From: Stenotrophomonas maltophilia
GTDB lineage: Bacteria > Pseudomonadota > Gammaproteobacteria > Xanthomonadales > Xanthomonadaceae
NCBI RefSeq assembly: GCF_002799155.1
Contig: NZ_NERD01000002.1
Location: forward strand, 3,410,001 to 3,474,000
Reading direction: 5' to 3'
Length of the DNA stretch: 64,000 nucleotides
Part shown: piece by piece, positions 42,091 to 51,083 of the stretch
Layout: every line of letters starts with the position of its first letter
Numbering within the stretch: position 1 is the stretch's first letter
Made by a program: the position numbers and the translations under genes
The notes under the pieces: generated by a model
Database searches by the model: none
What the model saw: the letters and a program-made list of their open reading frames with translations, nothing else
What the model was told of the DNA's origin: nothing

Positions 42091-44468
42091 AGACTCTGTT
42101 TGCGCGCGGCGCCGCCTTGTGCGCCCTGTTGTGGCTCTCGCTGCCGGCCTTCGCGCTGGATGAGAAGGACCTGCTGCCGGTGGACCAGGCGTTCGCACTG
42201 ACCGCCAGTGCTCCCGAACGGGGCCAGGTGCAACTGCGGTTCAAGATCGCGCCGGGCTATTACCTGTATCGCCACCGCACCAGCGTCAAGGCCGACCCGG
42301 CCTTCAATGCCGGCGCGCTGCAGATGCCCAAGGGCGACAAGCACCACGACGATTTCTTCGGCGAGGTCGAGACCTATCGCGAGCGCCTGCAGGCCACCCT
42401 GCCAGGCACACCGACCGACGCTGCCGGCACCATCAGCTTGGAAGTGCGTTACCAGGGCTGTGCCGACGCCGGTGTCTGCTACCCGCCGCAGAAGCGCGTG
42501 GTGCAGGTCACCCTGCCGGGCGCCGGTGCGGCAGCCGCGGTGCCTGCCGCGCGTGCCGGTGCAGCGAACCCATTCAACAATCCGTTGGCCGGCGCCGGCA
42601 ACGCGGGCGGCCTGCGCCTGCCGGGGGCAGCCAATAACGGCCAGGCACTTCCGCTGCCGTCGGAACAGGCGTTCGGCTTCGATGCCATCGCCAGTGACGG
42701 CAATACCGTGCTGCTGCGCTTCAGCCCAGCACCTGGCTATTACCTCTACCGCGACCGCACCTCGCTGAAGCTGGAAGGCAGCGCCGGCGTGCTGGCCGAC
42801 AAGCCGCGCTGGCCGGCCGCGCAATCGCATCGCGACGAGCACTTCGGCGATGTCTCGGTCTACTTCAACCAGGTGGAAGTGCCGCTGCCGCTGCGCCGCA
42901 CCGTCACTGATGCAGTCGACAGCACCCTGGTGGTGACCTTCCAGGGCTGCCAGACCGATGGCATCTGCTACCCGCCGATGACCCGCCGGGTGAAGCTGTC
43001 GATTCCGGCTGGCAAGCTCTCCGCCAGCACTGACCAGGCACCAGCGCGCAACGAGGTGATCAACCCGCTGCGCGCCGCCGGCGCGCCGCGTGAATCGGCC
43101 AGCGGCGCACCGCTGCGCCTGCTGCCGACCGTCCCCAACGATGGCAACGCCGCTCCCGCCGCCACCGGCAGTGAGGGTGCAGGCAATGAGCTCGCCGCCG
43201 ATGCGCGCGATGGCAACGCCCTGCGCACGCGTCCACCGGCGACCACGCCGAACCCGGACCGTTCGTTCGTCTGGGTGCTGCTGCTGGCGCTGGCCGGTGG
43301 CCTGGTGCTTAACCTGATGCCCTGCGTGCTGCCGATCCTCTCGCTGAAGGTGCTGAGCCTTGCGCAGAGTGGCGAGAGCCCGCAGCGTGCTCGCAGCCAT
43401 GCACTCTGGTACACGCTGGGCGTGCTGGTCGCGTTCGCGGTGATCGGTGCGCTGATGGTGGGCCTGCGTGCGATCGGCAACGCGGTCGGCATCGGCTTCC
43501 AGCTGCAGCACCCGGGCGTGGTGGCCGCACTGGCGTACATCATGTTTGCAGTGGGCCTGAGCCTGTCGGGCGTGTTCACCCTCGGTGGTGGCATCGGCAA
43601 TCTTGGCCAGTCGCTGGCCAGCCGCAGCGGTCCGGCCGGAGATTTCTTCACCGGTGCGCTGGCCTGCGTGGTCGGCAGTGCCTGCGTCGGCCCGTTCATG
43701 GGCGGGGCGATTGCCTATGCCTTCATTGCCCCGCCACTGAAGGCGATGACGGTGTTCCTGTTCCTCGGCCTGGGCCTGGCGCTGCCGTTCCTGCTGATCG
43801 GCTTCGTGCCGGCACTGGCACGCCGCCTGCCCAAGCCCGGCCCGTGGATGGAAACGCTCAAGCACGTGCTGGCCTTCCCGATGTATGCCACCGCGCTGTG
43901 GCTGCTGTGGGTGCTGGGCAAGCAGCGCGGCGTGGACGGCATGGCACTGGTGCTGGGTGGCCTGCTGCTGTTCGCCTTCGGCCTGTGGCTGTTTGAACGC
44001 AACCGCTGGACCGGCTCGCGCGCGGTGACCCTGCTAGGCGTGCTGCTGGCAATCGGTGCGCTGGTTCCTGCCTGGGGCGTGACCCAGCTGGCACCGCCGG
44101 CACGGGCCGCGCAGTCCGCCAGCGAGAACGTGGTCGAGTATTCGCCGCAGTTGCTGGACCGCCTGCGCGCCGACAACCGCGTGGTGTTCGTCAACATGAC
44201 CGCCGACTGGTGCGTGAGCTGCAAGGCCAATGAACGCGCCGTGCTGTCGCGGCCGGAGTTCAAGGAACTGCTCAAGCGCACCAACGCGGTGTACATGCGC
44301 GGTGACTACACCAATGTCGACCCGCAGATCACCACGTTCCTGGAAGAACACAAGGCCGTGGGCGTGCCGCTGTACGTGGTGTACGGCCCCGGCGCGCCGC
44401 CGACCGTGCTGCCGACCCTGCTGACCCAGGCGGTGGTCGAGGAAGCGCTGCTGCGCACCGCACGATGA
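42087..44468 (+). CDS. dsbD: Thiol:disulfide interchange protein DsbD with duplicated N-terminal alpha domain
   Basis: This 793-aa inner-membrane protein carries electrons from cytoplasmic thioredoxin to periplasmic DsbC/DsbG-type partners. Signal peptide to about residue 23. Two DsbD-alpha domains lie in tandem: about 25-150, with Cys pair YQGCADAGVCYPP, and about 190-315, with FQGCQTDGICYPP. The beta domain follows with eight TM helices (LMPCVLPILSLK; VGSACVGPFMGG holds the second Cys), then the thioredoxin-like gamma domain with MTADWCVSCKANERAV. Normal DsbD has one alpha domain (~570 aa). The TTG start overlaps the cutA stop and is needed for the signal peptide. Confidence 0.95.
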   Translation: MKTLFARGAALCALLWLSLPAFALDEKDLLPVDQAFALTASAPERGQVQLRFKIAPGYYLYRHRTSVKADPAFNAGALQMPKGDKHHDDFFGEVETYRERLQATLPGTPTDAAGTISLEVRYQGCADAGVCYPPQKRVVQVTLPGAGAAAAVPAARAGAANPFNNPLAGAGNAGGLRLPGAANNGQALPLPSEQAFGFDAIASDGNTVLLRFSPAPGYYLYRDRTSLKLEGSAGVLADKPRWPAAQSHRDEHFGDVSVYFNQVEVPLPLRRTVTDAVDSTLVVTFQGCQTDGICYPPMTRRVKLSIPAGKLSASTDQAPARNEVINPLRAAGAPRESASGAPLRLLPTVPNDGNAAPAATGSEGAGNELAADARDGNALRTRPPATTPNPDRSFVWVLLLALAGGLVLNLMPCVLPILSLKVLSLAQSGESPQRARSHALWYTLGVLVAFAVIGALMVGLRAIGNAVGIGFQLQHPGVVAALAYIMFAVGLSLSGVFTLGGGIGNLGQSLASRSGPAGDFFTGALACVVGSACVGPFMGGAIAYAFIAPPLKAMTVFLFLGLGLALPFLLIGFVPALARRLPKPGPWMETLKHVLAFPMYATALWLLWVLGKQRGVDGMALVLGGLLLFAFGLWLFERNRWTGSRAVTLLGVLLAIGALVPAWGVTQLAPPARAAQSASENVVEYSPQLLDRLRADNRVVFVNMTADWCVSCKANERAVLSRPEFKELLKRTNAVYMRGDYTNVDPQITTFLEEHKAVGVPLYVVYGPGAPPTVLPTLLTQAVVEEALLRTAR

Positions 44469-45028
44469 AGTGGCAACGGCCAGCGCTGCTGTGGACAGCG
44501 GTGCTGGCCGCCGGCCTCGGCCTGTGGGCCGGGCATCGATTGGCACCGGCGCCGGCTGCACCCGGGCCCATGCCAGTGGCGCCTGCTGCCGCGGTTGCGG
44601 CACCCGCCCTGCAGGTCGGCGATAGTCTCCCCGCGTTGTCGCTGCCCGATCTTGAAGGCCGGCCGCTGGACCTGCGCCAACACGCTGTCGGCCGCCCGCT
44701 GCTGATCAACGTCTGGGCCAGCTGGTGTGCGCCCTGCGTGGAAGAAATGCCCGAGCTGGCGCGCTTTGCCGCTGCCCAGGACGACCAAGGCGTGCAGGTG
44801 CTTGGCCTGGCGCTGGATACGCCGGAGGATGTGCGCCGCTTCCTGCAGCAGGTGCCGGTAGACTACCCGATCGTGATCGAGGCACCCGGGCCACGCGATG
44901 CCAGCGTGCAGCTGGGCAATGCGCAGGGCCTGCTGCCTTACAGCGTACTGTTCGATGCACAGGGGCGGCTGGTGAAGGCGAAGCTGGGACCGTTCGCCCA
45001 CGGCGAGATCGACAGCTGGGTGAAGTGA
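44465..45028 (+). CDS. TlpA/ResA-like thioredoxin-fold thiol reductase
   Basis: This 187-aa protein has an N-terminal TM anchor (ALLWTAVLAAGLGLWAG) and an Ala/Pro linker. The AhpC/TlpA domain has LINVWASWCAPCVEEMPELA (active-site Cys88 and Cys91) and YSVLFDAQGRLVKAKLGPF with the cis-Pro preceding. It is periplasmic and membrane-anchored, probably reduced by DsbD. It overlaps dsbD by 4 nt. Such proteins keep cytochrome c apocysteines or specific substrates reduced; the target is not identifiable here. Confidence 0.9.
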   Translation: MKWQRPALLWTAVLAAGLGLWAGHRLAPAPAAPGPMPVAPAAAVAAPALQVGDSLPALSLPDLEGRPLDLRQHAVGRPLLINVWASWCAPCVEEMPELARFAAAQDDQGVQVLGLALDTPEDVRRFLQQVPVDYPIVIEAPGPRDASVQLGNAQGLLPYSVLFDAQGRLVKAKLGPFAHGEIDSWVK

Positions 45029-45205
45029 GGGTTCGGCAGGGCTGCGCCCTGCACCCGCAGAGGCCTTCAAGCAACAGCAACAGCGACAGCCAAAGCCAAT
45101 GCGGCTCCGGATTGCTGATGGCCTGGCGGGGCGGTGCGGCTGGGCAGGACACGCCGTACCCCCCTCCGGGGTCCGGCCCAGCCGCTGGCGGCTGTGCGTT
45201 CGGGC

Positions 45206-45230
45206 GCTTGCGAAGCAGTGCTTCGCAAGC
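45206..45230. repeat. 11-bp stem hairpin in the repeat island
   Basis: GCTTGCGAAGC-AGT-GCTTCGCAAGC, perfect, flanked by GGGCG and CGCCC. Confidence 0.7.
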
Positions 45231-45330
45231 AAAGCGCCCTCACCCATGGGGGCTCGATGGCGCCATCCATGGCGCCAACGGTCCTGCCCAGCCACGCCGC
45301 CCCGCCTCTGACAGACTCCCGCAGCTGTTG

Positions 45331-45445
45331 GTAGGTGTCGACCTTGGTCGACACGGTAGATCCACGCCATGCGTGGATGACTCTCCAACGAAATCGAATA
45401 TTTCGACGTTTGAACGAAAAGCGTCCATGCATGGCATGGATCTAC
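45331..45445. repeat. Compound SMAG-type GTAG repeat
   Basis: GTAG-GTGTCGACC-TT-GGTCGACAC (45331-45355) is joined to GTAGATCCACGCCATG (from 45356), then an inverted partner ending GATCTAC at 45445. Confidence 0.85.
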
Positions 45446-45469
45446 GGCAGGTCCCGAGAAACTGTCGAA

Positions 45470-45571
45470 GGCGGGGTGGGTCCGGTTGAGGGGGCGTGAG
45501 CCGCATGGATGCGGCGACCGAGCTTACATGGATGTACTTGCAGCGTCCCCCTCAACCGGACCCACCCCGCC
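45470..45571. repeat. 25-bp perfect inverted repeat with structured 52-nt loop
   Basis: Arms 45470-45494 and 45547-45571 are exact complements (start GGCGGGGTGGG, end TTGAGGGGG). The loop holds two small stems, GCCGCATGGATGCGGC (45500-45515) and TACATGGATGTA (45525-45536), both with ATGGAT in the centre. Confidence 0.9.
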
Positions 45572-45616
45572 AATCCACGGAATTCACGCTGTTGCTTCGG
45601 CTGTTGCTTCTGAGGT

Positions 45617-45639
45617 TGCCGGCCAGCGGCCGGCACTAC
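45617..45639. repeat. REP-like palindrome with CTAC
   Basis: TGCCGGCC-AGC-GGCCGGCA-CTAC, a complete copy of the repeat seen at 27336 and 34139. Confidence 0.8.
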
Positions 45640-45676
45640 CGCGGGTGCCGGGCGCCGCCCGGCTGATACCCCCTGC

Positions 45677-45727
45677 TTGACCGCAGGCAGGGCGCCACGG
45701 AGAATTCCGCGACTAATTCTCATTTGC
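45677..45727 (+). promoter_or_regulatory. Candidate promoter with Fur-like site
   Basis: TTGACC (45677-45682), 17 bp, GAGAAT (45700-45705). AATTCTCATTTGC (45715-45727), whose complement is GCAAATGAGAATT, resembles one half of xanthomonad Fur boxes and lies at the start-site region of the reductase gene. Confidence 0.45.
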
Positions 45728-45773
45728 TGTTGCGCAGGATGCGGGCGGCAGCCTTCCGGGCCCTCCTCCTTCG

Positions 45774-48296
45774 ATGTTCAAGAACGCCCTGTTCCAACTG
45801 CACTGGCTGCTGGGCATCACCGCCGGTGCCGTCCTGGCCGTGATGGGCCTCAGCGGCGCCACGCTGTCCTTCGAGGACGAGCTGCTGCGCGCGGCCAATC
45901 CCGGCTTCGCCGAAATCGCCGAGCACCATGCCGACGGACAGCATCCCCTTGCTCTCAGTGAACTGGTGCCGCTGCTGCAGGCCGGCAGCGAACGCCCCCT
46001 GCAACGCCTGCGCGTGGATGCCACCGGACAGCGGCCGTCGGTCGCGCGCTTTGCCGGCGGCAAGGAACACTGGGTGTACTTCGATCCGTACAGCGGCGAG
46101 CGTTTCAGCGCCCTGCGCGGGCAGGCGTTCTTCGACTTCGTCGAGGACCTGCATCGCCACCTCGCCGCTGGCGAACGCGGCAAGTGGATCACCGGCAGCT
46201 GTGCCATCGCGCTGCTGTTCTTCACCCTGTCCGGTCTTTACCTGCGCTGGCCACGACGCTGGTGGCACTGGCGCAGCTGGCTGGCGGTGGAGTGGAAGCG
46301 CAGCGGCCGCGGCTTCCTGTGGAGCCTGCACTCGGTGATCGGCACCTGGGTGCTGCTGATCTATTTGATGAGCGCGCTGACCGGCCTGTGGTGGTCGTTC
46401 GACTGGTACCGCAATGCCGCCAACACCCTGCTGGGCGTCGCACCGGCCGCCAAGCACAAGGTCGCCACCGACGCCGCTCTGAACCTCAATCGCATCGAGG
46501 CCACGCTGTACGCGCTGCCCGGCGTGCGCACCGGCTTCATCGACCTGCGCCTGCCGGAGAAGCCGGGGCAGGCACTGAACGTGCGGGTGATGGCCGGTGA
46601 TCCGTCGCAGCGCGGCGGCCACCACGATCGTGCGCATGACCTGCTGCAGCTCGATCCGGCCAGTGGTGCGGTGCTCGATGCCCGCCCCTATGCACGCCAG
46701 GGCACGGGTGGCCAGCTGGCCACCAGCGTGTTCGCGCTGCACTCGGGAAGCTACTTCGGCGTCCCCGGGCGCGTGGTGGTGATGCTCAGCAGCGTGGGCA
46801 TGAGCCTGTTCTTCATCACGGGCTGGATGCTGTACCTGGACCGGCGCCGCAGCCAGCGTGCCGCGCGCGGGCTGCGCCAGTCGCTGCCCGCGACGGCTGC
46901 CGAGGGTGTCGGCCTACCGTGGCTGGTGGTGCACGCCAGCCAGAGCGGGCTGGGCGAACAACTTGCATGGCGCGCAGCCGCGCAGCTGCAGGCGTCCGGT
47001 CACGCAGTGCAGGTACTGCCGCTGGCGCACGTCGATGCCGCGCAGCTGCTGCGTGCATCGAAGGCACTGTTCGTGCTGAGCACTTTCGGCGACGGCGAGC
47101 CGCCGGATGCGGCGCGCCGCGCGGCGCGGCTACTGCTCGCGCAACGCCTGCAACTGTCGTGCCTGCAGTTCGGCCTGCTCGCGCTGGGTGACCGCCAGTA
47201 CCCGCATTACTGCGGCTTCGGCCGACAGTTCGATGGCTGGCTGGTCGCCAACGGCGCGCGTCCCCTGTTCGAGCGCATCGATGTCGATGCCGCTTCGGTG
47301 CCGGCGCTGCGCCAGTGGCAGCAGCAGCTGGGTGCGCTCACCGGCATCACCACCGATGACAGCGTGCTGCCTGCGGCTACGCAGATGCATGAATGGCGCC
47401 TGCTCGGCCGCGACCGCCTCAATCCGGGCAGCATCGGCGGGGCCATCTGGCGTATCCGTCTTGCGGCACCGGCCGACGTGCAGTGGCAGGCGGGTGACAT
47501 CCTGCACATCTCACCCCGTCACAACGCGCGGCATGCCGGTGCCGTGTTGAAGGCACATGGGCTGGACCCGCTGCAGCCACTGCTGGTCGATGGCCATCCG
47601 CGCACGCTGCTGGCGCTGGCCAGCGAACGCGAGCTGCCGGAGGCCGAGGCCGCGCTGGCGGTGCAGGATGCCTGCCTGTGGCTGGCCGGGCTGCCGCTGC
47701 TGCCTGGCCGCGAGTATTCGATCGCCTCCTGTACGGATGACGGTGTGGTGGAGCTGGTGGTGAGGCTGGTGCATGACGCCTCCGGTCGAGCCGGGCTGGG
47801 CTCGGGCTGGTTGTCGCTGCATGCACCGATCGGTGCCAGCATCGTGGCCCGTGTGCACCGCAATCCTGGATTCCATCGTGTCGGCGCTGCGCCGATGCTG
47901 CTGATCGGCAACGGCACCGGCATCGCCGGGCTGCGCAGCCTGTTGCGCGAAGCCGCGCATGCAGGTGAGCACGGGCACTGGCTGCTGTTCGGTGAACGCC
48001 AGCGTGCGCGCGACTTCCTGTTCGCCGACGAGATCGAGGCCTGGCAGGCCCAGGGCCATCTCACGCGGGTGGACCTGGCGTTCTCGCGCGATGGCGAGGG
48101 GGGGTACGTGCAGGATCGCCTGCAGGCGGCCACCGATGCGCTGCGCGAGTGGATGCAACGCGGTGCGGTGATCCATGTCTGCGGCTCGCTGCAGGGCATG
48201 GCCGAGGGCGTGGACCAGGTGCTGCGTACCGCGCTGGGTGATGACGCGGTGGAAACGCTGCTGGAGAACGGGCGCTACCGCCGCGACGTGTATTGA
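45774..48296 (+). CDS. PepSY-TM / flavodoxin / ferredoxin-reductase fusion (sulfite-reductase-flavoprotein-like, putative siderophore-iron reductase)
   Basis: This is an 840-aa fusion. Residues 1-360: PepSY-TM module with four TM helices (LHWLLGITAGAVLAVMGLSG; ITGSCAIALLFFTLSGLYLRW; LHSVIGTWVLLIYLMSALTGLWW; VVVMLSSVGMSLFFITGWMLY), the His-containing helices fitting heme or iron binding. Residues about 380-520: flavodoxin (SQSGLGEQLAW, STFGDGEPPD, ALGDRQYPHYCGFG). Residues 540-840: FAD/NADPH domain as in CysJ (REYSIASC, GNGTGIAGLRSLL, ending YRRDVY). It should pass electrons from NADPH through FAD and FMN across the membrane, probably to reduce ferric siderophores. A Fur-like site upstream agrees. 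Confidence 0.88.
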   Translation: MFKNALFQLHWLLGITAGAVLAVMGLSGATLSFEDELLRAANPGFAEIAEHHADGQHPLALSELVPLLQAGSERPLQRLRVDATGQRPSVARFAGGKEHWVYFDPYSGERFSALRGQAFFDFVEDLHRHLAAGERGKWITGSCAIALLFFTLSGLYLRWPRRWWHWRSWLAVEWKRSGRGFLWSLHSVIGTWVLLIYLMSALTGLWWSFDWYRNAANTLLGVAPAAKHKVATDAALNLNRIEATLYALPGVRTGFIDLRLPEKPGQALNVRVMAGDPSQRGGHHDRAHDLLQLDPASGAVLDARPYARQGTGGQLATSVFALHSGSYFGVPGRVVVMLSSVGMSLFFITGWMLYLDRRRSQRAARGLRQSLPATAAEGVGLPWLVVHASQSGLGEQLAWRAAAQLQASGHAVQVLPLAHVDAAQLLRASKALFVLSTFGDGEPPDAARRAARLLLAQRLQLSCLQFGLLALGDRQYPHYCGFGRQFDGWLVANGARPLFERIDVDAASVPALRQWQQQLGALTGITTDDSVLPAATQMHEWRLLGRDRLNPGSIGGAIWRIRLAAPADVQWQAGDILHISPRHNARHAGAVLKAHGLDPLQPLLVDGHPRTLLALASERELPEAEAALAVQDACLWLAGLPLLPGREYSIASCTDDGVVELVVRLVHDASGRAGLGSGWLSLHAPIGASIVARVHRNPGFHRVGAAPMLLIGNGTGIAGLRSLLREAAHAGEHGHWLLFGERQRARDFLFADEIEAWQAQGHLTRVDLAFSRDGEGGYVQDRLQAATDALREWMQRGAVIHVCGSLQGMAEGVDQVLRTALGDDAVETLLENGRYRRDVY

Positions 48297-48300
48297 GCCA

Positions 48301-48337
48301 CCCGGGTAGTGGCGGCCAGCGGCCGGCACTACCCGGG
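48301..48337. repeat. REP/SMAG hairpin between reductase and chemoreceptor genes
   Basis: CCCGGGTAGTG ... CACTACCCGGG, with GCGGCC-AGC-GGCCGG inside. It lies between the convergent genes and could act as a bidirectional terminator. Confidence 0.8.
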
Positions 48338-48342
48338 CAGCT

Positions 48343-50880
48343 TCAGGCCGCCGCGCGCGCCTGCGGCATCGACTGCAGGCGGAACGCGCCCACCGCTTCG
48401 GCCAGGGCATGCACCTGCGCCTGCATCTGCGCAGTCGAGGCCCCCGCCTCTTCCACCAGGCTGGCATTGCGCTGGGTGCTGGCCTCCATCTGCACGATGG
48501 TCTGGTTCACCTGTGCGATGCCGGCATGCTGGTCCTGCGACGCACTACGGATGCCAGCCAGCAGGTCGGCCAGCTGCTGCACGCTGCCGACGATCTCGCC
48601 CATCGTGGTGCCGGCCTGTGCGGCCTGCTGGTTGCCCTGGCCGACACGCGCCACCGAATCCTCGATCAGCCCCTTGATCTGCTTGGCCGCCTCGGCGCTG
48701 CGCTGCGCCAGCAGGCGTACTTCCGCAGCCACCACGGCGAAGCTGCGGCCCTGCTCGCCGGCGCGCGCCGCTTCCACCGCCGCATTGAGCGCCAGGATGT
48801 TGGTCTGGAAGGCGATGCCATCGATCAACTGAGTGATGTCACCGATCCGCCGTGACGCTTCGCTGATGCCGTGCATGGTTGCAACCACCTGGCCAACGGC
48901 CTCGCCACCCCGCTGGGCCACCGCTGCGGCGCCCTGCACCAGGGCATCGGCGCGGCCGGCGGCATCGGCGTTGCGGCCCACGGTGTCGGTCAGCTCCTGC
49001 ATCGACGCTGCGGTCTCTTCCAGGTTGGCGGCCTGCTGCTCGGTGCGCTGCGACAGATCGTGGTGGCCGGAGACGATTTCGCCGACACCGGTATCCAGGC
49101 TGGACGTGGCCTGCTGGATGCGGGTGACGATGTGGCCCAGCTGCGCGACGGTGGCATTGGCATCGTCACGCATGCGCGCGAACACACCCTGCAGGTCACC
49201 CTCCATGCGCACGCTGAGGTCGCCACGGGCCAGCGCAGCCAGCAGTGCCTGCAGGTCACCGAGGTTGGTTTCAAAGGTGGCCAGCAGGCGATTGATGCTG
49301 GTCGACAACGTGCGCACGAAGCCCTGCTTGCCCTCCAGCGCGATGCGGCCATGCAGGTCACCGTGTGCCGCCGCATCGACCAGGGCAGCCACTTCGGTTT
49401 CCAGCAGGGTTTCCAACGCACGGCTGCGCCATTCCACCGCAATGCCGAGGAACTGCCCTTCGTCGATGATGGGGTTGGCAATCAGCTGGTAGCGCACGCC
49501 GGCATGACCGATCTCGCGCTCCTCGCGCTGACGCACGCCGGCCAGGCTGGCCAGCGCCGGATGCAGGCGCACTGCATCGCTGCCCACCAGGTCTTCGCGC
49601 TGGCGTTCAAGCTGCTGCAGCAGTGCCGGATTGACGTATGCCACCTGGCCCTCGGCATCGATCACCATCAGACCGGTCTGCGCGCTGTCCAGCGCCTGGC
49701 GCACCCGGGTATTGCCCCGCGCAACGGCACGCTCGGTCCCGATGCGCGCACGCAGGCGCTGCTGCATGTCGACCAGGCGCTGTGCGAGTTGGCCGATCTC
49801 ATCATTGGCGTTGTAGACGCGCAGGGTGGTGTCCAAGCGGTCGTCGGCGATATCGCTGGCAAAGCGCAGGGTGTCCTGGATCGGCTGTCGCACCGCACGC
49901 AGCACCAGCATCAGGCTGGTGATCAATACACCGGCGACCAGCAGCAGGGTCACTGCGAACAGCACGCTCATGGTGCGTGCGCCGGCCTGCTGGCGCGCCT
50001 GTGCCTTGGCCAGCGCCGCCACCTGGGCCTGCTGGAAGGCGGCCAGCGCCGGCGCCACGCCAGCGGCGGTATCCAACAGCGATTGCGCCTCCACATCCAG
50101 GCCAACGCGGGCGGCGGTATAGCCCAGCAACGCGACCTGATAGGCCTCCATGCCGTTGCGAAGGGCGTCCTGCGCATCGGTCGGCAAGCCCACCAGCGCC
50201 AGATCGAACGGCAGTTTCTCTTCGCTTGCACGGTCGGCATGGGTGGAGTCGCCGTCGAGCAGCAGCAGTGCCTCCTGCCGGCGCATCCTCTGCAGGGACA
50301 ACGCCAACGAAGGCCGCTGCAGCGGATCCACCTGCGCCTGCAGGCTGTCGGCGGCCTGCTGCAGCTGCGCGGCAAGGCCGGCATCACCACGCCCCATCTC
50401 ATCGACGCGTTCGAACAGGGCGGCCACGCCCTGCGAGAACGCGCTGGCGGCTTCGGTCAGTGCCTGCAGTGCCTCGCGCCGGCCGGCATCCATCGGCATC
50501 GCGCGCAACGCCTGAAGATCGGCCTTCAGCGCCTGCTGCGTCGCCAGCAGCTGCGCGCGGTCGGCATCGTCGAAACTGCGTGCATACTGGGTCTGCAGGC
50601 GACGCGCCTCGGCCACCCGCGTGGCCAGGCTCGCGGCCAGGTCGCTGCCGTGCTGGTAGCTGGCCTGGCTGCGCGCCGCCTGCGTGCTGGCATGGGCGGT
50701 CCAGGCGTAGACGGCGGCGATCGCGACCAGGCCCAGGCCACAGACCCACAGGGTCGCCTTGAGCTTGTTGGCTACGCTGAGCCGGTGCGGCTGCAGCCAC
50801 AGCAGCAGGCCGGGGGACGCCGAGCGCAGCGCGGCAAGCCGCATGCGCAGGGACCGGAGGTGGGGGACGACGGCCGACAT
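48343..50880 (-). CDS. Methyl-accepting chemotaxis protein with PAS domain
   Basis: This 845-aa chemoreceptor has TM1 at about 42-62 ([19 protein letters not shown]), a large periplasmic helical sensor region of about 240 residues, and TM2 at about 303-330 ([21 protein letters not shown]). A HAMP domain ([13 protein letters not shown]), a PAS domain ([25 protein letters not shown]), a second HAMP-like stretch and the MA signalling domain follow, with hairpin tip [26 protein letters not shown]. The C-terminus ends [10 protein letters not shown] without an NWETF-type CheR tether. The ligand is unknown. No che genes adjacent. Confidence 0.93.
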   Translation of the reverse strand: MSAVVPHLRSLRMRLAALRSASPGLLLWLQPHRLSVANKLKATLWVCGLGLVAIAAVYAWTAHASTQAARSQASYQHGSDLAASLATRVAEARRLQTQYARSFDDADRAQLLATQQALKADLQALRAMPMDAGRREALQALTEAASAFSQGVAALFERVDEMGRGDAGLAAQLQQAADSLQAQVDPLQRPSLALSLQRMRRQEALLLLDGDSTHADRASEEKLPFDLALVGLPTDAQDALRNGMEAYQVALLGYTAARVGLDVEAQSLLDTAAGVAPALAAFQQAQVAALAKAQARQQAGARTMSVLFAVTLLLVAGVLITSLMLVLRAVRQPIQDTLRFASDIADDRLDTTLRVYNANDEIGQLAQRLVDMQQRLRARIGTERAVARGNTRVRQALDSAQTGLMVIDAEGQVAYVNPALLQQLERQREDLVGSDAVRLHPALASLAGVRQREEREIGHAGVRYQLIANPIIDEGQFLGIAVEWRSRALETLLETEVAALVDAAAHGDLHGRIALEGKQGFVRTLSTSINRLLATFETNLGDLQALLAALARGDLSVRMEGDLQGVFARMRDDANATVAQLGHIVTRIQQATSSLDTGVGEIVSGHHDLSQRTEQQAANLEETAASMQELTDTVGRNADAAGRADALVQGAAAVAQRGGEAVGQVVATMHGISEASRRIGDITQLIDGIAFQTNILALNAAVEAARAGEQGRSFAVVAAEVRLLAQRSAEAAKQIKGLIEDSVARVGQGNQQAAQAGTTMGEIVGSVQQLADLLAGIRSASQDQHAGIAQVNQTIVQMEASTQRNASLVEEAGASTAQMQAQVHALAEAVGAFRLQSMPQARAAA

Positions 50881-51083
50881 GACAGACTCCAGGCGGAAGG
50901 ACGCACCTGTATCGGCTGGAAACGGAGCAACTTTAGGGCGTTCTTACTTCAGTCCCACCGATTGCTGGCGGACGCGGCCTTTGTACCCGGCACAGGCGAC
51001 GGGGGGATGACACCCGCGCAGTGCTTGACCTCAACCCCGGTTGGGGGAGCACAGTGGACGTCCCTCCCCCGCCCGGTGCCCCC

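Larger units (their letters stand above)
45029..45773. other. 745-bp gene-free repeat island
   Basis: No believable ORF. Contents from left: AAGCAACAGC-type sequence near 45069, an 11-bp hairpin (45206-45230), TGGCGCCA-flanked ATCC dyad near 45257, SMAG repeats (45331-45445), a 25-bp perfect inverted repeat (45470-45571), the inverted copy of the AAGCAACAGC type near 45590-45610, a REP palindrome (45617-45639) and the promoter and Fur-like site of the next gene. Confidence 0.8.

Noticed and set aside
45029..45773. Small genes in the 745-bp island
   Set aside because: The possible frames run through the palindromes, have no conserved start or Shine-Dalgarno, and have repeat-like composition.
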